From positions 21,975,501-22,039,500 of the forward strand of contig CM049410.1 of NCBI GenBank assembly GCA_026929865.2: a stretch of 64,000 nucleotides of DNA, in the 5' to 3' direction. A model generated the notes under the pieces. That model worked only from the letters and a program-made list of their open reading frames with translations. It was not told where the DNA came from and did not search any database. Shown here one piece after another: positions 1 to 16,064 of the stretch; the first letter of the stretch is position 1, and the number at the start of each line of letters is the position of its first letter. Source of the DNA: Hyperoplus lanceolatus. Lineage: Eukaryota > Chordata > Actinopteri > Uranoscopiformes > Ammodytidae. A program made the position numbers and the translations under genes.

Positions 1-1400
<1,400 letters not shown>

Positions 1401-3341
1401 GCACAATCGCATCGGCCTTTTGCTTTGAGTTCATCCCCCCTCTCGCATCGTTCTTCCCCTAACTTGTTTCCCTCCTCTGTCTGAGATGCTCCCCGCGTTG
1501 TACTCTGTTGCCTGTGTTTGTGTTTAATTGGATGAAAAGATGATGCATAATGGGGGAGGAAAGAAACATGAGGGAATCAAAGTCCATGTCGCCCGCGGCA
1601 ATAGAAACCAGCAGCTATTTGTTGTTGACATTTTTCTCCACTGTTACTTTCTGCTCCATTGAAACAGCGGCAGCTTCATGTTTTTTCATGTTTTTCTCTT
1701 TTTTTCATCGCCCCGCTGCAGCCTGTCTACGGCGTAGAAAGTCCCCCAGCATCGCAAGATCTCACTCCCCACTGCCACAACACTCAAGAGTGAGTGTATG
1801 TGTGCGGGTGCAGCATGTTGTGATTCCTTAAGTACTATAGAAGGAGAGCTTTGATGTGTAAGCCTGAAAAAAGAGTACAACAAGGTTGTCTCCATTAGGG
1901 GACATTGAGACAGACGGTGTTTACTTTCATTGCAAATAACCCGAAGCAGTTTCACTTCATTCACACTACTGGAGGTGCACTGCTAATGATAATAACAATC
2001 CTATTGTCTTTCAGGAAATGTGCGCAAGTTTTTATCCTGAAAACCATAAATGAACTTGAAAGAGAGAGGGAGAGTAAAGTCAAATGTCTCACACAATACC
2101 TCCATCTGCACTGTAATGTCCCTCTGACCAATACTAAGCAGGGCATGGAGAAAGGTAATAAAACACTCCTCAGGAGAGGTGAGAGCTTTGTGCCCATCCT
2201 TAGAAAACACATCTCTTTTCCTTATATAGTGCCCTTTATTAACACTCAGTCCTCGCTCTGCTTTATCTCCCTGCAGCCATTTGGACTGACAATTCCCAGC
2301 ATAGCAGACTCGGGTTAATATCTCCGGCGTGTCAGCTGTGTCCCTGTGCTTTTATGGGACCAGTTGTATTCAAAAGATGAGACCATGACGGAGAGAGAGA
2401 GAGAGAGGAGATAAAGAGTGAAACACTGGTAGGGTAAAATAATGCTTTTACATAATTAGGCAGATAGATGTGATTACTGCAGCTTATCCACAGTGCACGA
2501 ACTGCACACATTCAGCCTCATTATGAAGTTAAAGACTCCAAACTGTGGCTGATGGCTTAATTACAGTTCCACAGTGGAACAAATGCTTTAGAGTCATTAC
2601 AGCAATTCACAAAACCCCGTTTTTCCTGAACACACAAGCAGCAGTCATCGGGGAAGATGCTCTTTCTTTCTTTATTTCCTTGTTTTTGTTCTGTTTGGTT
2701 ACCTTTTCCACTTGTTTTCTCATCTGCACGCCCCTAACGATCAAACACTGCCTTCTCGTCTGCCTCCGGACACCGCTGTGACCAATACTATTGACGAATA
2801 GAAACAGAATGGGAGACACACTTATTTCCTTTAAAAACCGCCTGTCTTTAAACTGCACTTCCAGATCCTCACTAGAGCCTCTTGCAGTCCTCTGTATTGT
2901 CTGGTATGTGCACTGAAGTTTTCCCTCCTTCTTCCTCACTGATCTGCCAAGCTCCACGGAGGAAGGCAGCCCCGGCAGAGTGTGGACTCAGCACTTCTTG
3001 GGAGTTTAGTGTCTGAAGCCAGGCAGGCACAGGAGCTTTTTATGTTCCAGTCTGCCTCTGCATTATTGAATCAGGGGGACCGGCCTCCAAACCTGCAGCT
3101 GGACACAGCCGATAGGCAACGTGCAGATTTGATGGATCGATATCTTGAGGAAAGGGGGACAGTGTCCAAGGAATGCAAGCCACAAAGGCATCCTGGCAGG
3201 ATTGGATCAGATATAGACACACAGCAAAGGAAAATCTACTGTATACCTTCAGTTGCTTATCGTTCAGTTGCACACGTCTTCTATATGGTGACACATACAC
3301 ACACATAGAAGTCCTGAGACATGTATATTGCATATCACACC

Positions 3342-3348
<7 letters not shown>

Positions 3349-3418
<70 letters not shown>
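3349..3418. repeat. (CA)n microsatellite
   Basis: About 70 bp of pure CA repeat, preceded by a short TA-rich stretch. Confidence 0.98.
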
Positions 3419-3422
<4 letters not shown>

Positions 3423-3682
3423 CCGTGCTCTCTCCCCTGAAGGCCTTCATTAGATAAAAGGAAAACAGCTCTTTCCCGAGCTGCAGTGCAATTATTCAGT
3501 GTAGTCAAGCATGTCTCTGTGTGACAAAGCAAATTGCTTTTTCGGTTTGCTGTTCCTGATACAGATAGGGCTTTCAAAATCTGAGGGGAAGCCTCGCGCC
3601 ACTGCTCCCACCGCTGCAAGAGATACCGGCAGTTATTTATCCCACTGTGTGTGCTTGTTGTTTACAGATGACTTTACGCATG

Positions 3683-3684
<2 letters not shown>

Positions 3685-3744
<60 letters not shown>
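3685..3744. repeat. (TG)n microsatellite
   Basis: About 60 bp of pure TG repeat, 270 bp from the CA run at 3,349-3,418 and on the opposite phase. Confidence 0.98.
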
Positions 3745-3746
<2 letters not shown>

Positions 3747-5277
3747 ATAGCAGCGTTTTTGCTGTACATAGTGGTGTGTGATAATCAAACCAGTTCCTTA
3801 TTGCGTTTCAGTGGAAATGGGTTTGATTGATAGAGGTCTAAGCGTGACTTTGTGTATCATGGTCTGTGCAGCAGAACTTAATGCCCCCTATATGCACTAC
3901 TTAGAAAATGATCCCCGGGCAGAGTGAAAACTAGGCAGGCACCTGTTTAAATGCTGTTACCCACTGCACAGCTGACGGGGCACCAGGCACACGACTTCCA
4001 TTAAGTACTACGTGTAATGTTTGCAGCTGCACCTCATTTTACACACCAGTTCTGATGACTAGATATTTCGCAGATGGTTTCATTTTAAGAACTACAGTAT
4101 AAGACAATTCAGTGAAAATGACCAGGTTGTATGTGCTGAATAATCCAAATGTCACTGACACCAGTATGTTGGCTGCATTTCGGGGTTTGAGACTGCAGGC
4201 TTCCTTGAGTGGCTAAGGCAATATTATTCAAGGTAATTTGTATAAACAAGGCCTGCAGATTCACATGGTCACTTTCTCATGGCATGGAAGATGATTATCC
4301 TTCCCTTCATGTTAGCGTGAGCTAGAGAGCTGTTCATGGCCACTGACTACTTATTTGTCTTATCCGTGCTGCCTCCAGTAGGGTCCCAATCAATATCCAG
4401 GGACTTGGAGCGAGAGAGAGAGAGAGAGAGAGAGTGAATGGGGGTAGAGGACATGTCATCTGGAAAGAGGCAGGTGGAGAGAGAGAGAACAAGCAAGGAC
4501 AGAGGCGAGAGTGTGTGGAGATTTATTTGTGCCGCCTTGTTGGTTTGTGGCCACACGCCGAGAGACAAATGCTTATGGGAAGCTTCGGGAAACTCCCCCG
4601 TCGATTATGGAGCACGTCAATTGACTTTGTAATGATTTTGTATGTATTGACCGGCTGTATATTAGTCCGAGGTAATCATAGTTTCATGATGACACTCACG
4701 TCTGATTTGGAATTGGAAAAACAGAGCAATGAAAAGGATGGGCGGTTATTGGAAAGCATTTTCTTTTGCTTTAGTTTTTTCTACATGTTACTCAAGGTGA
4801 TGCTTTAGGTCAAGTGACTTGAGCATCTAAGTAAAAGTAACTGGTATTCGAGCTGGTGATGAAGTGTGTCGGGGAGGTGGCAGGGAAGCAGGTATTAACA
4901 CCTTGTGACTCGGATGGAAAAAATATTGATTGTCATCCGCTGTCTTGCCACCAATGGACCCGGTGGAAAGCTTCAAGCCAAACTTCATGACCAAAACCAC
5001 CTCTGGGATCTTAGCTAGAGGCTAGTCTGTTGCCATAGAGATATGTTGTCATGCCGACAAGCTAGCCAGTATGTAACAGTGAAAAAAACAAGGGATAAGG
5101 GCGAGAGACTATCACACCACAGAGATGCTCACAACTTTGCAGGCGGCGGAGTGGTGGGATGGCAGTATACCCTTTTGAAAATAAGTCACCTCTCAGGCTG
5201 AGTGCACACCATGCTAAGACATGGAGGGTTTTTGGAAGATGCATTAGTATTAACACACATTGAGTTGACTAGGGGAT

Positions 5278-5312
<35 letters not shown>

Positions 5313-6051
5313 CTAAAGAACCCTGCATGGACACTTCAAAACACTCATTTACGCCTGTCAGTGTCTGTGTGTGCCTGGAATATGTGATCAGCCTCCACTG
5401 ATGTAGCTGTGCACGCCTTACAGAGAGATGCAGGGGGGGGAAGGCCGGGGAAAGAGAGTGGAGAGAAAAAAAACATGATATTGAGAGTGGGAATACAAAA
5501 GCAATGGATGGAATTAAAGAAAGAACAAAGATAGAGGGAGAGAGAGAGAAGATGGGACAATGGGGTACATGTGCATTGACTGACAATTGAGTGAGAGAGG
5601 CTAAAAAAAAGGTGGCTAAAATGGAAAGAGAGTGAATGAAGGACAGATAAAGGAATACTGAGTTTGAGCAGTGCTGCTGTGTCCTGTAGACAGCCACTGA
5701 CCACACAATCATCCTTTATTTTCTTCTTTAAACAAGGCTGTGGGCTCCTGGGACACACACAACCTGCGCCTCATATTCTCTCAGATTCTGACTTTTACAT
5801 ATAAAACACTTTCGTCAATTATTCCCACTGACGTTCATATCTGTATTATTAGGCGCCGTTGCCTATTCAGACTGACTTCTCATTTTGCCCCACTCTAGTG
5901 TGACTAGAATCAATCCCCGTTTCATTCCCAGATAGGCGGAGTGTGTGTGTGTGTGTGTGCGTGTGGACACAGATTGAGATTGGAGAAAAGGACAGGACAG
6001 CAGAGGGACGGGCGATATGATTTACGGGTGATAAGATTTAAAAGGAGCGAG

Positions 6052-6165
<114 letters not shown>

Positions 6166-6248
6166 CAAGAGTTAGTCCAAGGAAGTGAGTGTGCCTGAGT
6201 GTATATTTTTTTCTAATGAAGGTGTTTCCAGCAGCCTATGCTTGTCAT

Positions 6249-6250
<2 letters not shown>

Positions 6251-6297
<47 letters not shown>
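6251..6297. repeat. (TC)n microsatellite
   Basis: About 47 bp of pure TC repeat. Confidence 0.98.
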
Positions 6298-6301
<4 letters not shown>

Positions 6302-7566
6302 TGGGACAGCAGGCTACAATTACACGGTGGATGCCTTTCCTTCTCGATCGATTTCAAAACAAAAGGAGCATTCCATCAGAGGCTTTTAACCAGCATGCAT
6401 TGCCAACTATAGAAAAAAACTGGCTCATTGTTGCTTCACTTTGAATTTCCAAAAGAAATGGGAGTTGGCTTGAGGGGAACAGTGAACGAGTGCTTTTCAA
6501 ATGGATGCTTTCCGGCCCAAATAGATGTTTAGCATTAAAGTGAAATTACAGTGAGCAATCCTTTAATGTAGCGCCATTTTTTTTCCTCCAAGGCGGGCGG
6601 GTCGTTACTGGCTGCTCAAGGAATTCTTAGACGTCTTCAGATTCTAATATGCCCCATGAATATTTTAGTGACGTCCCCCCGCTGTTTGAAGGTGGAGACA
6701 GTTCTGTGCATGATGTGCATGTACGGTATAATAAGCATGATCGTGAGACGTCTGCACACTTGATTGGCGAGTGGAGTAACTCAATATTTGATCCATTAAT
6801 TTGTCCCAAATCTAGTCTGGGGGGGACTTTTTTTCTTTTTGCCAACATGCTTTGTCAAATGACTTTCCTCCACCATATAATCTGCTATCTCTACGTGAGT
6901 CTCTTAGCACTCTAAAAACCTGTATGCAAGTTACCAATGAGTAACCTGCTGCTTTGCCTATTATCCCAGGCCCTTTTTTGTCTCAGATCCTCTGGCTTTA
7001 TTTGCTTTTACCTGACTGCCTGTGTGTGGACTTTCAAAGGCTTGTTTTTTCATCGTTGTGTTCTGAGTAAACTGCCTGCTAAGCCTTTCTGCCAGGTCCT
7101 TGGTCAGCATTTGAATCCAATGTGTGTCCTGTTGCCAGTCACTGTGACAAATAGACATCCAAATAAAAGAGAGCAACATGGGGGAACCCTATTGAAGTTC
7201 ACTTTCCCCAGCCTGCAGAGTGAAATGTAATGCCAATAACCAATGGCATGTGAGCCCAGAGAAAAAATATATTGGCTTCTTTCATTTGCTAACTGCCTTT
7301 ATTGACTGGCCACATGTTACTTAACATTGGACCTCTGATTAAATTGTTTAGGTTTTAAAAAGGGTTTAGTGTGAGTCTTTTACATTAAATGTTACTAATT
7401 TTTTTTAAAGTTGTTGGCAATAATTTGTTTTGGTACTGCAGATCTTTATATGGTGCACATTTGTGGAACGCACACAAGAACCTGGTTGTGATGCCCTCTC
7501 TCACCTTGCTGCTGAGACAGGTTTTGTAGCCTTTCATGCGTGCTGATGAGTTACAACTTTCTTAGT

Positions 7567-7622
7567 CTGTCTATCCATCTATCTATCCTCTATCCATCCA
7601 TCCATCCATCCATCCATCTACC
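7567..7622. repeat. Tetranucleotide TCTA/TCCA repeat
   Basis: Interspersed TCTA and TCCA tetranucleotide units, a short imperfect microsatellite. Confidence 0.9.
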
Positions 7623-8207
7623 TAGACCCCTCACAGATGCACAGGGTGAGAAAGAGAGAGAGAGGTACATTCATTCAATGTGTGTTTCTGTTCCATGTAC
7701 TGCTTGTAATGGATTATTTGCCATCTTTAATTTCAGGCGTGTATTCAAAGTGTTTGAAGAAAATAAATGCAAAGGGACTTGGATTCAAGGATCCAACAAA
7801 GTTCTAACAGTCGATGTCTTTCTGCTGTTTGATACTATTATTTGTAATCCAGCCATAAAGACTGTCTGTTCAATGAGAGAGTTTGTAACTAAAATAGAAG
7901 CAACATCTTTTTAATGTAGTTTTGTCGTGGTTGCAACAGACACAAAACAAGATAGGACCTTATTTCGATACATATTCCACTGATAGAAAGTTGGTTGAAT
8001 TTTTTTTCTGTTGACAATCTTTGATTCTGAAGCAGGAATATATTTTCATATCAACACACCAAATACTTCCCTTTCAAATGGTTCTCATTGTCTTATCTCT
8101 AACTATAAAGGAAGGCAGCGCTGTGTGTGTAGGCCTTTGTGTGTCTGTCTGTCTTTGGAGTTTCTCAGCAAATATTCATTGGATCTACTTTGTAGCGTGT
8201 GTATTGG

Positions 8208-9736
8208 CAACACGGTCTCACACCGGAAACGTCACAGTGCGACTGTGGTCCACGTCACATTCCCGTCTGTCACTGACGTGAAATTCACGTTTTCCGTCGT
8301 CTGCTGACGAGAGTGGGTTCAATTCACTACAATGTAATCCATACCCGGTGATGTTTGACGTTGTGAGCTTCTTTCCTATTGGATAGTTTTTATGAAGATT
8401 TTCTGTGAAAATGGCCGACATTTTTTTTAATTCTGGGTGGAAAATATGATTTTTTTAGTATAGTTGCGCCATTAAAAGTGTTTGTGTAAACATTTTTAGC
8501 GAGAAATGTGCATTCCACTTTCATAATCTTTGCTCGGTGAAAGTGTAGGATGTTTGGTTTGATAGTTATGACGAAGAATATTTCGCTATGTAATAACATG
8601 GTTGCTATGATGGTTGCTATGGACGCTGAGATCAGCAGCTCGCATGCTGCTTGAATCATGGCGGACAACGCTTCTCCTCTCATCGTCACCAGCGCATTTC
8701 AACAGGGATATTTTTCATGACTTTCAATCTACCGGTAATGTATTTTAGTATATTGTGTCGTGCTAAAATGTACGTTATTCTTTTCTGTACTCCTGGAAGC
8801 AGAGAACAGCAGCTACATTGTTCTTTTCCTAGTTTGTATTAGTTCACAAACTATTATTTTTGATCAATTTGCCTAATTTAATTTTATAATGGCACCTTGT
8901 GAGTATTTATTGTGTTTTTGTGATCGTTGGTGGTCCTATTGTCTGATTGCATTTTGTTTTATAATCTGTTAAATGTTCATGATCTCTGATTATGATTTAT
9001 TTTTATAACGTTCCTTTGTAATCTTAACAATCGATTTGTACCGTTTATTTTTCGCTATCCTAGCATGAGCGGGGCTCCTATTAACTTAACGATCGCTCTC
9101 TATTAATCTGTAAATGTTATTTTTTATTTATTTTTGGTGAGAGCTGATTGAGAGCAGTAGAAGTACCGGTAGGGGGCGATAATTAAATGGCAATATCAAA
9201 AACTCCCCACAGGCTCCATGAAGAAGAAACCTGCAGTCAACAGCAACAAAAACATTCCGGACTCCACCCATCCGGCCCTCTTCCTGTCCTCCTGTCCCAG
9301 ACTCTCAGGTATGGTTGATTAACGTGATAAAACGTGTGCTGTAGCTTCGTTTTTAGGATATCTGTCATTTTCGGTAAATGTTATTTACGTTGACGGTATC
9401 TGACGGTAGGCAACCGAAAGTAACTATCAAAAGAATGTAACACTAACGAGTAGGCTATGCTATTTTGGCAAGGTAGCCTATTGAACTGATAATCAATCTA
9501 TATCTGTAATTCAGAAAATATAAGTTAACCACTTACTTTGTCAGTCTGAACAAAATCTATCTTGCTCAGATTACTCCTTATTGAAAAATATTAAGCAAGT
9601 TAACACTGTGGATTGTTTGATAGTTAACTACATTGTAGCCCAGTAGTTTCGCACACAGGTTATGGAGTAATGTAATGTTCTTCTTTCAGACAGACAGACA
9701 GAGATGCAGACAGTTCAGTAGATTCTGGCATCAAGG
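8208..9736 (+). repeat. Left inverted arm of the 12.6-kb element
   Basis: This arm matches the complement of 19,264-20,817 almost base for base and ends inward at a short CAGA repeat. It contains an ATGGCGGACAAC start-like context at 8,659 and a possible first exon near 9,218-9,308 ending in a GTATGG donor. Relative to the other arm it has small indels, for example two fewer CAGA units and about 20 bp missing near 9,470. The indels shift any reading frame, so a coding role is not supported. Confidence 0.85.
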
Positions 9737-10849
9737 GTTCATGTCTATTACTTGGTCATCATGGAGCTTACGGCAGTCTGCAGCCCAAGGTGAGTGGCAT
9801 AGCAGTGAGCTACTTCCGTACAGCTGCTTATTACCCTCCAGAGTGATTCCAGACATGTATTGTTAACACATGTTGTTGCTATAGTCTTGCTTGAGTTCAA
9901 CATTCTTGTCCATCTTTTTGTTTGTCTATGTTTTTTAGGTGGAGAAATTGCAAGCCCTGGGATTGAGACAGTTTTTTCCTGGCTAAATCTGAAAGAAATT
10001 CCAAAGGCTGGGTGTATGTTCTGTGTTGTCATTTTTCAGAGACATCATCAGCATTTCCTGAAAGAATGGAGGGCATATGTGTTATGAATTTACTTATTTT
10101 TAAGTATGAGAAGCCCTCAGCACTATATTTGTTTCACTGTTAATGTTGAATAGAAAGTTTTAGAACATCAATGTACAATAATGCAAAATATTCTTAAGTT
10201 GTTATCTGCTGAAGTCAAGAAAGGGATTTTTTTAACAAGAAAATCTTATATTGAGTATTGATTGCTTCCTATTTGGGTTAAAGCTCTTTCAGCGTAAATA
10301 CTAAACTTAATGTTGTTTATAACACTCAAAATGTTGTTCTTTTCCAATGGATGTTAAACTCCACATACTTTGCAGGACATGTACAGGAACCATCAGCCCC
10401 ACATGTCCAGGTAGCCCTGCTGTTGCCTAATCAACCAGTACCTCAATTGGACAGCCAGCAGACCTGACCTACCGACCAAAAAGATCAGCCCTGTGACCTC
10501 CTGGGGGAATGATCCAATTCTCTAAAAGTACTTCCAGAATTCATCTCAGTTTTTCTTGAAGCAGGTATGCAAAAGTGATCTTTTATCTAGACTTCTGTAA
10601 CTAAGTTTAACCCCCAATGAAATGTGCTTGATAAGTTGATCAAATGTAAACTAATTCAAAGCATGTTCATTCCTGTATTCAATCCATTTGGATTTGCAAA
10701 AGTGGTTATGTACTTTAATTATTTTTAATTGTCAACATATTTTGTCAAATGAAAAAGAGATACCCACATTTTTACAAAGTAGTACAGAAAAGTACAGTTT
10801 GACAAACAAATGTTGTCAATAGCTGTTAGGTGTTTCACATAGATATATA

Positions 10850-11425
10850 AGGGCGCACTCACACTAGGCAAGTTTGCCTGTTCCGTGCTCCAGTACGATT
10901 GTCCCCACTCCCTCGGTGGCCCGTGGTCACACTGCTCCCAAAGGCCGCAGCCCGGGCACGATTGCTCTATCATACATACGTCATCAAGTCGTAATACGAT
11001 ACATATGTCATCACCAAGCGAACTCGCTGCTGGAATTAGTAGAACAACAATGGAGAACAGCAGTAGTCGTGGATTGCCCCAAACGCCTCCGAAATGTTGT
11101 GGGTCTTATCCAGCTGGGATCATGGCTGCGACTGAATACTGTCGCCGGCCCAATTTTCTAGCAAACTCTCCACTTCGCGATCGCACCAGAACCCACTCGT
11201 GAACCTCTTGCCGCCATTGTTTACAATTATTGTGGGGAAGAAGGGTCGCGCATGGACTACGTCATCCAGCTCAGGTTGCGTATCCGTGCGTGTGCACGTG
11301 TCATCTCATTAGCATCTGTACTTTGGCCACGGCACACCTCTCCCATGTGTGCCGTGGCCAAGGGGCTGTTCCGTGCTGCAATACGGATGGCGTGGTCACA
11401 CTAGCCAAACGTTCTAGACTTTAGT
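10850..11425. mobile_element. Probable MITE-like unit with subterminal inverted similarity
   Basis: The ends carry related inverted words (cacactaggc near 10,871; its counterpart ctagtgtgacc near 11,395) and shared internal words around CCGTGCTCCAGTACG and its inverse. The middle is GC-rich compared with its surroundings. Exact termini and a target duplication could not be fixed, so the class is open; hAT-type MITEs look like this. Confidence 0.35.
11323..11361. repeat. Perfect 15-bp hairpin, 9-nt loop
   Basis: ttggccacggcacac at 11,323-11,337 is followed after nine bases by its exact complement at 11,347-11,361. It lies in the MITE-like unit, so a transposon origin is more likely than a structured RNA. 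Confidence 0.8.
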
Positions 11426-11974
11426 ATGCAAATGAGCTCGGGCAATAATTTCATATTTTGTTATTACAGAAATGACATACTTAGAAACAGGCTTACCCTG
11501 CCTTCCGAATTGCATACTCTTTCTTTTCTCTATTTTAAATTCCACATCTGAAGATAAAAAAAAACTAGTTGGGATACAGTAGGCACACTATTCGGACATA
11601 CTTTTACTTATTTTAAATAACATATTTATAACATTGCAACTTGATCTTGCCTCTTGCTTTTAAATCCATTGCATCCCTGTTTGTTATCATATGGAGGCTT
11701 AGTCGATGTGACTTCACTTCACGTGCGCACCGGATTATGGGTCAGAATCACCCAAATAGGATGCTGTTTTCAATACTAACAATCTTGGGTATTGCTTACT
11801 AACCTAAATCTGGCCACAAAAATCGGAACATCTTAAATATTTTTTCTACCATAGTAAATAGTATGGGTTTTGGAACGCAGGGTTAGTGTCAGCTTTTGAG
11901 CTCAATTGATTATATTTTCTCTCAAAGTGAAATGTCAACTTGACCTTACCTTTTAATACCCCCGCAAACCCCCT

Positions 11975-12345
11975 CAACTGAAATGCTCATGTTATATGTT
12001 CCATACGCCCGGTCTGACCTTGGTAAGACTGCTTTTAGCCACAGTGCCCCTGACTCCTGGAACAGCCTACAACATCAAATTAAAATAAATACACTCATAA
12101 CTGTTAACCAATTTAAAGTTATTATTTTGAATCAGCCCCACTCCACTTGTAAGTGTTTTAATTAGGCTATTGTTCTATTTTATTCAATTGATCTGAATGT
12201 TTTAATTGTTGTTGTCTCTTTGTAAGCTTGTTGTGTATTCTCATTGTATATTGTGTATCTGTCTCGACGTCATTGTAAAAGAGGGTAACCTCAATTGATC
12301 TTTCGAGAATAAATAAAGGAAAATGAAATGAAATGAAAATAATTC
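11975..12345 (+). mobile_element. L2-like LINE 3' end (reverse-transcriptase C-terminus and tail)
   Basis: Positions 11,983-12,165 encode about 60 residues that include LGKTAFSHSAPDSWNSLQ. This is the pattern at the C-terminus of fish L2/CR1-type reverse transcriptases. A short 3' region follows and ends in aataaataaagg and an ATGAA-type tail near 12,300-12,345. The element is strongly 5'-truncated, as is usual for LINE copies. Confidence 0.65.
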
Positions 12346-13049
12346 AATAGAAAGTCTAGCAAGTCAATTCTCACAAACAGCAAAGTTTCACAAAATTACA
12401 GATTGAGTACTTCTGATCATGGTAAAGTTCAAATTGCCCAAATTGTACAGTTTGATATATAATGATGACAGAAAAGGGTGATTTTTGTGAAAAAGGACCA
12501 ATATGACAACACGGCATGAGAAAGTTGCCGGGACCATATGCCACTTTTTGACTTAAAACAGGTAAGGGATTGTTAAGGCGGCTTAAAACGTCATAGCTCC
12601 ACTTAATTGGTTCTCACCAGATGTGAGAATGATCCATTGATTGGTTAATCAACAGTTTGGGTTAATGTTTGGAGAAGAACCACAATTCAGTGGCATAAGC
12701 CATGTGAGAACGTCAGTGCTTCCTGCAGTCAGATCACATTATTACTACGAACCGCACCAGTTTGTTTGGAACTTAATGTTTCAGGGTTTCAGTTACCACA
12801 GCAAAGGTGAAAAAAAACCCGAGTTTGTTTTAATCAAACAAAGCACAGCAGGTCTGAAAGGTACAGGTAAAATGTATTAAGATAACATCTTCATTTATAT
12901 CTCCTTGTTTGTGTGTTGCAGTGGAAAAGAATGGCCGTTTGGAGTGGGTGGCAGATGGATGCTGAAGGCTCGAATTCATCTCAACGCCCCAGATTGGGAT
13001 TGTTTTGATATTTATGTGTCCTTTCTGTATTTGTTGCTAGTATTTGAAA

Positions 13050-13270
13050 AGGAGAATTATCTAAGCCTTAACTTAATGTTATGCTTAGGTCATTCTTAAC
13101 TAAGCATTAGTTAACAATGCCTAACCAAGCATAAACGTACCCACAATAACTAAATATTAACAGTTAGTTAATGCTTTATGAGGATGAACTAAATGTTAAA
13201 TGTTATTATCATTAACTAAGCACTAATTAACAGTTAATTGATGTACCCTTATTGTAAAGTGTTACCGAAA
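13050..13270. repeat. AT-rich palindromic interspersed repeat
   Basis: Dense repeats of ttaactaagca and its inverses end in ttattgtaaagtgttacc. This looks like a fold-back repeat commonly seen dispersed in fish genomes. No coding content. Confidence 0.45.
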
Positions 13271-16064
13271 AAGTCTGCTCTCATCTGTCTTTGCCAATGG
13301 CATTACAAAAATAAGAATGGTGTACAGGTTTTTAGCTGCTGGAGCCTAAATGAAGAGCCATTTTACCATGTTCCTCCTCTGTGGAGGGCCGGCGTTAAGC
13401 CTCATATTTCTTTTTTTTTTTTGTCCTTTTGTCACAGTGGAAGTAAATACAATCATAATCTTGTGTATCTTTCCTGTAATTTGAAGTTTATTATATGGTA
13501 CATCAGATTTTAGGCATGGTGTATCTAGTTTGTCTGTAAGCTGCCGATACTTTGTTTTCATCTGAAGGGGGAATGGAAGCTGTGATGACGAGGAGACGAG
13601 ATGCCTCATGGATAGCACTTGTTATAATTGCATTAAGTCCTACTGTCTTTTCTTTTTGCATCAAAATTAAAGTTACAGCTTCACATGTTTGTTTAAAGAT
13701 GTACTTTGTTTGAAAATATATTAAACACACATTTCCAAGTATTCTATTTCATTTTCTCAACATAAGAAACATGTATTTAGAGAGCAGTTAAGACTCATAA
13801 GATCTCTTCCCTTGTGGTATTTTAGGGATTATACAAGAATTATTAAGCAAAATAATATATGGAATATGGTTGACTTGTAGAAGGTGTTTAAATCCAGTCT
13901 CTGTGGATTAAACATGTATAGTTATAGTACATATATAACTATGATATACAAAAAGACAATTGCTGTATTTTATTTAAAATAAGCAGACTGTAGGCGTCTT
14001 CAATAGAGTCGTCAATAGCCCTTAGTAAATCAGTAAATCACATAACGTCATGCATAGGCCTTTTACTTTGTGCTTGTACTTTTAAGGCTCATATTTTGGT
14101 TAATTAAAAATGTATTGTGTTGCTGCACACAGACATACAGGTGATACTCATATTATTAGAATATCATGGAAAATTAATTGGAATTGAGACAAGAATTCAT
14201 GCGAAAGGGGCCCAAACCAAGTACTTAGTACATAAGCATGATTATACTTTATAGAGGGCCGACATTTCTGTATTTAAAATCTCTTTTTCATTGATTTCAT
14301 GTAATATTAAAATTTTCTGAGATTCTGAATTTGGGGTTTTCATAAGCTGTAAGCCATAATAATAACAATGATAAACAAATAAAGATCCCACTTTGCATGT
14401 AATCAGTCATAATATTTGTTTTCACCTTTTTCACACAATGACTAAATGGCTTTAAGTGAATGGGAACATATTGATATGAAACAGAACGCAGTTTACAAGT
14501 TAATTTGGGTATAAACTGGTCCAAATTAAAAAGCATGACTGTGGATAAGGTAACCATCAATATCTTGAACACATTTAATAGCTAAATACCCCTTAAATCT
14601 TTTTTGACTGATGCTATACAGCTTGGCACAAACAGGGTCTCCACAAGTACATATAGAAGGGGCTTCGCATGAAGAGTGATGAAAATTAAAACTTTGTCGT
14701 AGGAAGACAATGAATACGTCATTGGAAAGGTCTTAATCAGGAGAGTACAAATATGTCACTGTGAACATTGTGGGCGTAACCTACCCCTAGGGGTTGCCCT
14801 TTGAACCTTGAAACTGAAGCACTTTTGAAGGCTTACAGGGAAACAACCAAAAGTGATAGAGACATGAGATTAACTATTTTGGAAAGTTATTGACCTCCTT
14901 TATCATGACCTTAGTAAAAAATACACTGGGAGCCATTAAGTAGGGTCAAAACATGAGTTCACCCTCTTAACAATATCAAAAATTAAATCTGACCAAATAT
15001 ATGTGCTTAACACTACCAAATACATATAATATACTCGCAAGTTCCCTGGTCAAACATTCATATAATAGGGAAAACACACTAGAACTACAACCAATATGGC
15101 GCTGCAATCTACTGCGTATTGCATTTCCCTGTGTTTGTAGTTTTTTATTGTTCTTCCGGTTTAGGCTGACGATTGTGACATTCTGTTTAGAAAACAACTT
15201 TCCGCACATTTTTCAACTGAGAAAGTACTACTTAACACATTTGTTTACATTATGTGGCAACATATGTTGGTCACATATAAATATAGGCCTATACATTCAT
15301 CAGTGCTATTTAGACGTTTTTCTAACTGCTGCTTGTAAAAAAAACTGTGTTGCGTTTAATGACAAAACGGATTAATCAACGTTCTTATGGTTTTGGTCTA
15401 TATATGTGTAACTGTGATTTGTAATTTGATAACATATAATGTGGTTTCAGAAAACGAACGATGCAGATCAGTGCAAATCAAATTTGGAAAAATGTTGGCA
15501 GTTGAAGCTGTAAGCTAGCAGCAGAGTTTAAGAGTAAATTATGACCAAGTTCAAGTTTATATCTAATGCTATTATATTACAAATGAGTTCAGATTGAAGA
15601 GTCAATGTTATCCAAAACTATGTATTAATGTCCAACACAAAAGAGCAAGCTTTAATATAATATTTTAATATTATAAATGAGACAGCTGTGGTCTTTGTGG
15701 GATTCCACATAATTATCATGAATAAAATGGATTAATTAGTATCAATAAGATTATAGTTTTTTTTACTTTAAGTATGATTCCGGAGATTAGATAGACCTTC
15801 ATAGATTTAACAGTTAGTCTGCATTAAGCAAAGGTTAAATCGATTTTGCATTCAATATGATTCTCAGACAGATATAATGATGTCCATTTTTAATAATGTT
15901 TCCCATCATCAACCATTCATGTGTCTAGCAGGATAATAACAATTATAATATATTTCATTTATATAGGTCATTTACGAGGGATCCATGGCTGCATTTCAAA
16001 AACAGTCAAAACAACAAACAAATGAGGCAAATAAGGAAAGATGAGATGAGATTTAACTTTATTG

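Noticed and set aside
8659..8725. Start-like ATGGCGGACAACGC in the left arm with a 20-codon frame
   Set aside because: The frame closes at once, and downstream exon-like pieces differ in frame between the arms.
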